The notes under the pieces: generated by a model
The model's database searches: none
The model's input: the letters and a program-made list of their open reading frames with translations, nothing else
Told to the model about the DNA's origin: nothing
Shown here: positions 15,453 through 19,210 of the stretch, in pieces
How the letters are laid out: the number at the start of each line of letters is the position of its first letter
Position numbering within the stretch: the stretch's first letter is position 1
NCBI GenBank assembly: GCA_964609495.1
Contig: CAZSTA010000012.1
Coordinates: 1-19,210, forward strand
Direction of reading: 5' to 3'
Length of the DNA: 19,210 nt
From: CAZSTA01 sp964609495 [NCBI: uncultured bacterium]
GTDB lineage: Bacteria; CAZSTA01
Made by a program: the position numbers and the translations under genes

Positions 15453-16201
15453 TTATAACGCACTATCTTCGAGAAATCTTCAGCTTTTAAGCTGGCGCCT
15501 CCAACTAGGGCTCCGTCGATCTCTTCCTCACTCATAAATTCTACTATATTTGAAGGCTTGACAGAGCCACCATATTGAACCCTTATCCTCTGAGCGATTT
15601 CCTCGCTATACATCTTGGTCAATACTTGACGAATAAAGGAGACAACCTGATTAGCATCAGCACCCTTAGACGATCTTCCTGTTCCGATCGCCCAAATAGG
15701 CTCATAGGCGATCACTAGGGTATCAACCTTATCGCTCGGAAGTAGCTTCAAGCCAACCTCTACCTCTCTCCGAACAACCTCCTCGGTCCTTCCCGCCTCT
15801 CGCTCCTCCAGAGTCTCACCTACGCAGACGATCGGAGTAATGCCGTGAGCGAAAGCGACCTTCACCTTCTTGTTTACTCCCTCATCAGTCTCGCCGAAAT
15901 AAGCTCTTCTCTCGGAATGCCCTATGATGACATAGTCGCATCCGATATCCTTTAGCATCACTGGAGATGTCTCTCCAGTATAAGCTCCCTTTTCCTCCCA
16001 ATACATATTCTGAGCTCCCAACTTGATATTGGTTCGCTCTATCGCTTTCTTGACCTCGGTTAGAGCAGTGAATGGCGGGCAGACCGCTATCTCTACATCT
16101 ACAACATCAGCCACTAGATCAAGTAGCCTGGTAACCAGCTCGATAGCCTCGCCTACGGTCTTATTCATCTTCCAATTGCCTGCTATAAACGGCGTGCGCA
16201 A
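15446..16201 (-). CDS. tpiA: triosephosphate isomerase
   Basis: Interconverts dihydroxyacetone phosphate and glyceraldehyde 3-phosphate in glycolysis and gluconeogenesis; a cytoplasmic TIM barrel of 251 residues, the normal length. Catalytic residues are all present: N9 and K11 (GNWKMN), H95 (IIGHSERR), E167 in YEPIWAIGTG, and the phosphate-binding loop YGGSVKP near the end. The start is TTG at 16201 with AAGGAGTGAG just upstream. It follows pgk by 28 nt. Its stop codon lies inside the outer arm of the hairpin element shared with the secG leader. Confidence 0.97.
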   Translation of the reverse strand: MRTPFIAGNWKMNKTVGEAIELVTRLLDLVADVVDVEIAVCPPFTALTEVKKAIERTNIKLGAQNMYWEEKGAYTGETSPVMLKDIGCDYVIIGHSERRAYFGETDEGVNKKVKVAFAHGITPIVCVGETLEEREAGRTEEVVRREVEVGLKLLPSDKVDTLVIAYEPIWAIGTGRSSKGADANQVVSFIRQVLTKMYSEEIAQRIRVQYGGSVKPSNIVEFMSEEEIDGALVGGASLKAEDFSKIVRYKK

Positions 16202-16229
16202 ATTATCTCACTCCTTTACGATTTTGGTA

Positions 16230-17417
16230 TTAATTATCATTTAAAGCTGCTATACCTGGTAGAACTTTGCCTTCGAAGAACTCCAGCGAAGCACCACCTC
16301 CCGTAGAGACATGAGTCATCTTGTCAGTCAATCCTATCTTCTTAACTGCCGCCGCAGAATCTCCTCCCCCAATGATAATCGTGGCATCGCTATCCGCCAA
16401 CATCTTAGCGATAGCAGTAGTCCCCATCGCGAACTTATCCATCTCGAATACTCCTACGGGACCATTCCAAATGACGGTCTTAGCACCTTTGAGGGCTTCC
16501 TTTACTTTCTCAACAGTCCTAGGCCCCATATCTAATCCCATCCAGTCGGCAGGGATACTATCGGCGGAGACAACCTTAGTATTCGCATCATCAGAGAATT
16601 TATCAGCTACTACTACATCAGTGGGTAATATAAAGTTTACTCCCTTCTTCTTAGCTTTCTCCATCAACTGCTTAGCCAACTCGACCTTATCCTCTTCCAG
16701 CAAGGACGTGCCAACCTCATATCCTAAAGCCTTGAGGAAGGTATAGGACATTCCCCCTCCGACTATCAAGGTATCGACCTTATCGAGAAGATTATCTACC
16801 GCGGGGATCTTATCAGAGACCTTCTTTCCTCCCAAGATTGCTACGAAGGGTCTATCAGGGTTCTCCATAGCTTTACCCATAATGCGGAGTTCCTTACCCA
16901 CGAGGTAGCCAGCTACCGCCACCGGAAGGAATTTAGTTATACCTTCGGTCGAGGCGTGAGCCCGGTGAGAAGTTCCAAAAGCATCATTTACATAAACATC
17001 GGCTAGGGAGGCCAGCTTCTTCGCAAATTCTTCGTCGTTCTTCTCCTCTCCCTTATGGAAGCGAAGATTTTCGAGAAGAATAACATCTCCCTCCTTCATT
17101 TCAGAGACAGCCTTCTCCACCTCTTCCCCGATACAATCATCGAGCTTCTTCACCTCTTTACCCAAAAGCTCACTAGTTCTCTCGGCAATCGGATCCATCT
17201 TCAGCTTATCAACCACCTGTCCCTTAGGCCTTCCCAGATGGCTCGCTAAGATGACCCGAGCCTTATGATCGATCAAATATTTTATAGTTGGTAGAGCGGC
17301 TTTAATACGAGCATCATCAGTGATATTTCCTGCTTCATCTTGAGGGACATTAAAATCCACCCTAACAAATACTCTTTTGGAATCTAAATCTACATCCTCG
17401 ACAGTCTTTTTATTCAT
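16230..17417 (-). CDS. pgk: phosphoglycerate kinase
   Basis: Transfers phosphate between 1,3-bisphosphoglycerate and ADP; cytoplasmic, 395 residues, a full-length monomer. N-terminal substrate-binding motifs are FVRVDFNVP (about 17-25), DDARI and ASHLGRPKG, with the basic-patch histidine segment [11 protein letters not shown]-terminal nucleotide motifs are [19 protein letters not shown] and [11 protein letters not shown], with the closing [10 protein letters not shown]. The ATG is preceded by AAAGGGGTG. It lies 97 nt after gap, with the strong hairpin 17456-17491 and an AT palindrome (17435-17448) between them, and directly before tpiA. Confidence 0.97.
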   Translation of the reverse strand: MNKKTVEDVDLDSKRVFVRVDFNVPQDEAGNITDDARIKAALPTIKYLIDHKARVILASHLGRPKGQVVDKLKMDPIAERTSELLGKEVKKLDDCIGEEVEKAVSEMKEGDVILLENLRFHKGEEKNDEEFAKKLASLADVYVNDAFGTSHRAHASTEGITKFLPVAVAGYLVGKELRIMGKAMENPDRPFVAILGGKKVSDKIPAVDNLLDKVDTLIVGGGMSYTFLKALGYEVGTSLLEEDKVELAKQLMEKAKKKGVNFILPTDVVVADKFSDDANTKVVSADSIPADWMGLDMGPRTVEKVKEALKGAKTVIWNGPVGVFEMDKFAMGTTAIAKMLADSDATIIIGGGDSAAAVKKIGLTDKMTHVSTGGGASLEFFEGKVLPGIAALNDN

Positions 17418-17455
17418 AATAACACCCCTTTAAGATAATATATATTATTACATTC

Positions 17456-17491
17456 AAGTGTTCGTCAGGTATTAGGACCTGACGAACACTT
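17456..17491. repeat. intercistronic hairpin between gap and pgk
   Basis: AAGTGTTCGTCAGGT (17456-17470) and ACCTGACGAACACTT (17477-17491) form a perfect 15-bp stem with a 6-nt loop. It lies 23 nt downstream of the gap stop codon. On the minus strand it is followed by GAATGTAATAATATATATT, not a U-tract, so it is more likely an mRNA processing or stabilising element than a full terminator. Confidence 0.85.
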
Positions 17492-17514
17492 AGAAGATAG
17501 CGTCACGGAACTTC

Positions 17515-18528
17515 TTATAGACCCTTCTTAACCATATAAGCGGCCAGCTCAGCCATTCGGCAGGAGTAACCCCACTCGTTATCATACCAAGAGAAAACCT
17601 TAACGGTATTCCCTACAACCATAGTTGAGAGAGCATCCACGATGGAAGAGGCAGGGTCGCCCTTGAAGTCCATGGAGACCAGAGGTTCTTCACAAACCTT
17701 GAGAGTGTTCTTCATCCTTCCAGCAGCCGCGGCCCTAAAGGCATCGTTAACTTTCTGGACACTGACTTCCTTCTTCACATTCACTACTAAATCTACAATA
17801 GATACAGTAGGAGTGGGAACTCTCAGAGCTACCCCATCAAGTTTCCCTTCAAGTTCGGGAATGACTAAGCCTAGAGCTCTAGCGGCTCCCGTGGTGGTAG
17901 GGATTATGTTAAGAGCGGCAGCTCTAGCTCTGCGCAGATCCTTGTGCGCCAGATCTAATATACTCTGATCATTAGTATAGGAGTGAATCGTAGTCATAAA
18001 GCCATTCACGATCCCGAACTCATCATTGAGCACCTTAGCTATAGTAGCCACGCAGTTGGTAGTGCAAGAAGCATTGGATATTAGATCGTGCTTAGCAGGA
18101 TCGTAAACTTCCTCGTTCACTCCCAAAAGTAAAGTAGCGATATCCTTATCCCTCGGGGGAGCACTAATGATAACCTTCTTAGCTCCCGCCTCTATATGAG
18201 CTCCAGCCATCGCTCTGGTTTTTCCTACTCCAGTCGATTCGAAGACGATCTCTACCCCTAGATCTTTCCAGGGCAACTGTTTCCAATCTCTTTGAGCAAA
18301 AACCTTCAGTTCCTTACCATTGACGACTATATTATCGCCCTTAACCTCTACTTCACCAGGGAATCTCCCATAATTCGAATCGTATTTGAGCAGGTGAGCA
18401 TTCGTCTCGGCATCCATCAGATCGTTTATAGCTACTACCTCTAATTCCTCTGGATAATAATCCAACACCGCTTTGTAAGATTGTCTTCCGATTCTCCCGA
18501 ATCCATTGATTGCTATTTTTACAGCCAT
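17515..18528 (-). CDS. gap: glyceraldehyde-3-phosphate dehydrogenase, NAD type
   Basis: Oxidises glyceraldehyde 3-phosphate to 1,3-bisphosphoglycerate; a cytoplasmic homotetramer subunit of 337 residues. The Rossmann motif INGFGRIGR is at 7-15 and an acidic residue at the end of the second strand (AINDLMD, D36) favours NAD over NADP. The active site SNASCTTNC carries C155, with H182 in [10 protein letters not shown]. The [22 protein letters not shown] segment and the C-terminal [10 protein letters not shown] are typical of class I enzymes. The ATG is preceded by AAGGAGG at 10 nt. It lies 55 nt after pgi. Confidence 0.98.
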   Translation of the reverse strand: MAVKIAINGFGRIGRQSYKAVLDYYPEELEVVAINDLMDAETNAHLLKYDSNYGRFPGEVEVKGDNIVVNGKELKVFAQRDWKQLPWKDLGVEIVFESTGVGKTRAMAGAHIEAGAKKVIISAPPRDKDIATLLLGVNEEVYDPAKHDLISNASCTTNCVATIAKVLNDEFGIVNGFMTTIHSYTNDQSILDLAHKDLRRARAAALNIIPTTTGAARALGLVIPELEGKLDGVALRVPTPTVSIVDLVVNVKKEVSVQKVNDAFRAAAAGRMKNTLKVCEEPLVSMDFKGDPASSIVDALSTMVVGNTVKVFSWYDNEWGYSCRMAELAAYMVKKGL

Positions 18529-18583
18529 TAGACAGATTCCTCCTTCTTTGCTTAGAATTGAGATTTGGGAAATTTCTGTTTAA

Positions 18584-19210
18584 TTAAACGACATACTTAG
18601 TGCTTCTCCCTAGTCTCTCCAGAATCTCCTCTCTTCTCTCCTTATAGCCTGGATGCTCCATCAAGGCATAGGTGGCGATCTTTCCTCCCTCTACCCCCGG
18701 TTGATCGAAGGGATTGATATTATATAGCCCTCCCGCAAAGGCGGTTTGAACCTCCAACATATATAGCAGTTGCCCGACAGTGAAGGGATTTACCTCTGGC
18801 AAAGTGATAGTGCAATTTGGTCGCTGGTTATCAGTAAGAGCGGTTTCGGTAGCGGTCTGTTCAGCATTTATCAACTCCGCCAGCGAATGATCACCCAAAT
18901 ATCCGATACTTTCCTCCGATGAGAATCGCTTGGCGATCCCGACTTCCTCCTTGAACTTCTCGACTCTGAGGAAGGTTATGACTTTATCATAAGGTCCTTC
19001 TATGTAAAGCTGGGTCTGAGAGTGCTGATCGGTTGCTCCCAAAGCCTTGATAGGAGTAGGACCGACATTTATCACCCTCCCATCCAGAGAATACTTTTTG
19101 CCCAAACTCTCCGCCCACAACTGTCTATACCAGTCCGCTACGTCCTTCAGCGGATGAGAATAGGGCATCATCACCGATAGATGCTTCCCCTTCTTCACAT
19201 CAGCTATATA
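18584..19210 (-). CDS. pgi: glucose-6-phosphate isomerase, 3' part
   Basis: C-terminal 208 residues of an enzyme that interconverts glucose 6-phosphate and fructose 6-phosphate; the gene runs off the right edge of the window and the reading frame is open to the last base. A GTG at 19198 is an internal valine, not the start, because conserved family sequence continues across it. Visible landmarks are SVMMPYSHPLKDVADWYRQLWAESLGK, GATDQHSQTQLYIEGP with the conserved catalytic-region histidine, and the C-terminal signature GLYNINPFDQPGVEGGK with its catalytic lysine. It is the most upstream gene of the pgi-gap-pgk-tpiA-secG series; any promoter lies outside the window. Confidence 0.95.
   Translation of the reverse strand, partial: YIADVKKGKHLSVMMPYSHPLKDVADWYRQLWAESLGKKYSLDGRVINVGPTPIKALGATDQHSQTQLYIEGPYDKVITFLRVEKFKEEVGIAKRFSSEESIGYLGDHSLAELINAEQTATETALTDNQRPNCTITLPEVNPFTVGQLLYMLEVQTAFAGGLYNINPFDQPGVEGGKIATYALMEHPGYKERREEILERLGRSTKYVV

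Noticed and set aside
19196-19198. GTG as a start codon for the pgi fragment
   Set aside because: The frame is open to the window edge and conserved isomerase sequence spans this codon; the gene is simply truncated by the window.

Overview
The window reads as a chromosomal segment of an uncultivated or poorly characterised bacterium, at moderate to low GC judged by eye. Every gene I can support is on the minus strand, so transcription runs from high to low coordinates. Isoleucine ATA and arginine AGA/AGG codons are common, and several starts are TTG or GTG (tpiA, the sigma factor, the isomerase, the DUF4434-like gene, the second permease). Both solute-binding proteins have Sec signals without a lipobox cysteine and one protein has a Tat signal, which fits a cell with a periplasm. 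I cannot assign a phylum from the sequence alone.

Right part (19210 to about 15100): a glycolysis cluster in the order pgi (3' end only), gap, pgk, tpiA, then secG. Left of it (14909 to 11648) is a two-gene unit: an orphan peptide-type solute-binding protein overlapping a membrane-anchored, beta-propeller-like protein. A 461-bp gap (11187-11647) carries a perfect consensus sigma-70 promoter (TTGACA, 17-nt spacer, TATAAT). It drives a complete Dpp/Opp-type ABC transporter: binding protein, permease 1, permease 2, ATPase 1, ATPase 2. The same tightly spaced unit continues into a sigma-70 factor, a xylose-isomerase-like TIM-barrel enzyme, a DUF4434-like lipoprotein and perhaps a small zinc ribbon. 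The left end holds a decayed partial copy of the DUF4434-like gene and a Tat-exported DUF6623-like protein with its own near-consensus promoter.

Three patterns are not explained by ordinary annotation. (1) The transporter operon has been interrupted twice by toxin-antitoxin-like modules, and in both the antitoxin-side gene is intact while the toxin (a PIN protein, a HEPN protein) is reduced to a remnant by internal deletion. (2) A family of hairpin elements with 14-bp perfect arms, a 23-nt loop and compensatory arm changes lies just upstream of the Shine-Dalgarno of secG and of the orphan binding protein; at secG one copy is nested inside the loop of another. (3) Two strong perfect hairpins sharing a GTCAGGT/ACCTGAC core lie directly 3' of two genes expected to be highly expressed (the first binding protein and gap), inside operons, without a terminator U-tract.

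Family names come from recognising motifs by eye; no database search was possible. Folding energies, codon statistics and genome-wide repeat counts were not computed.
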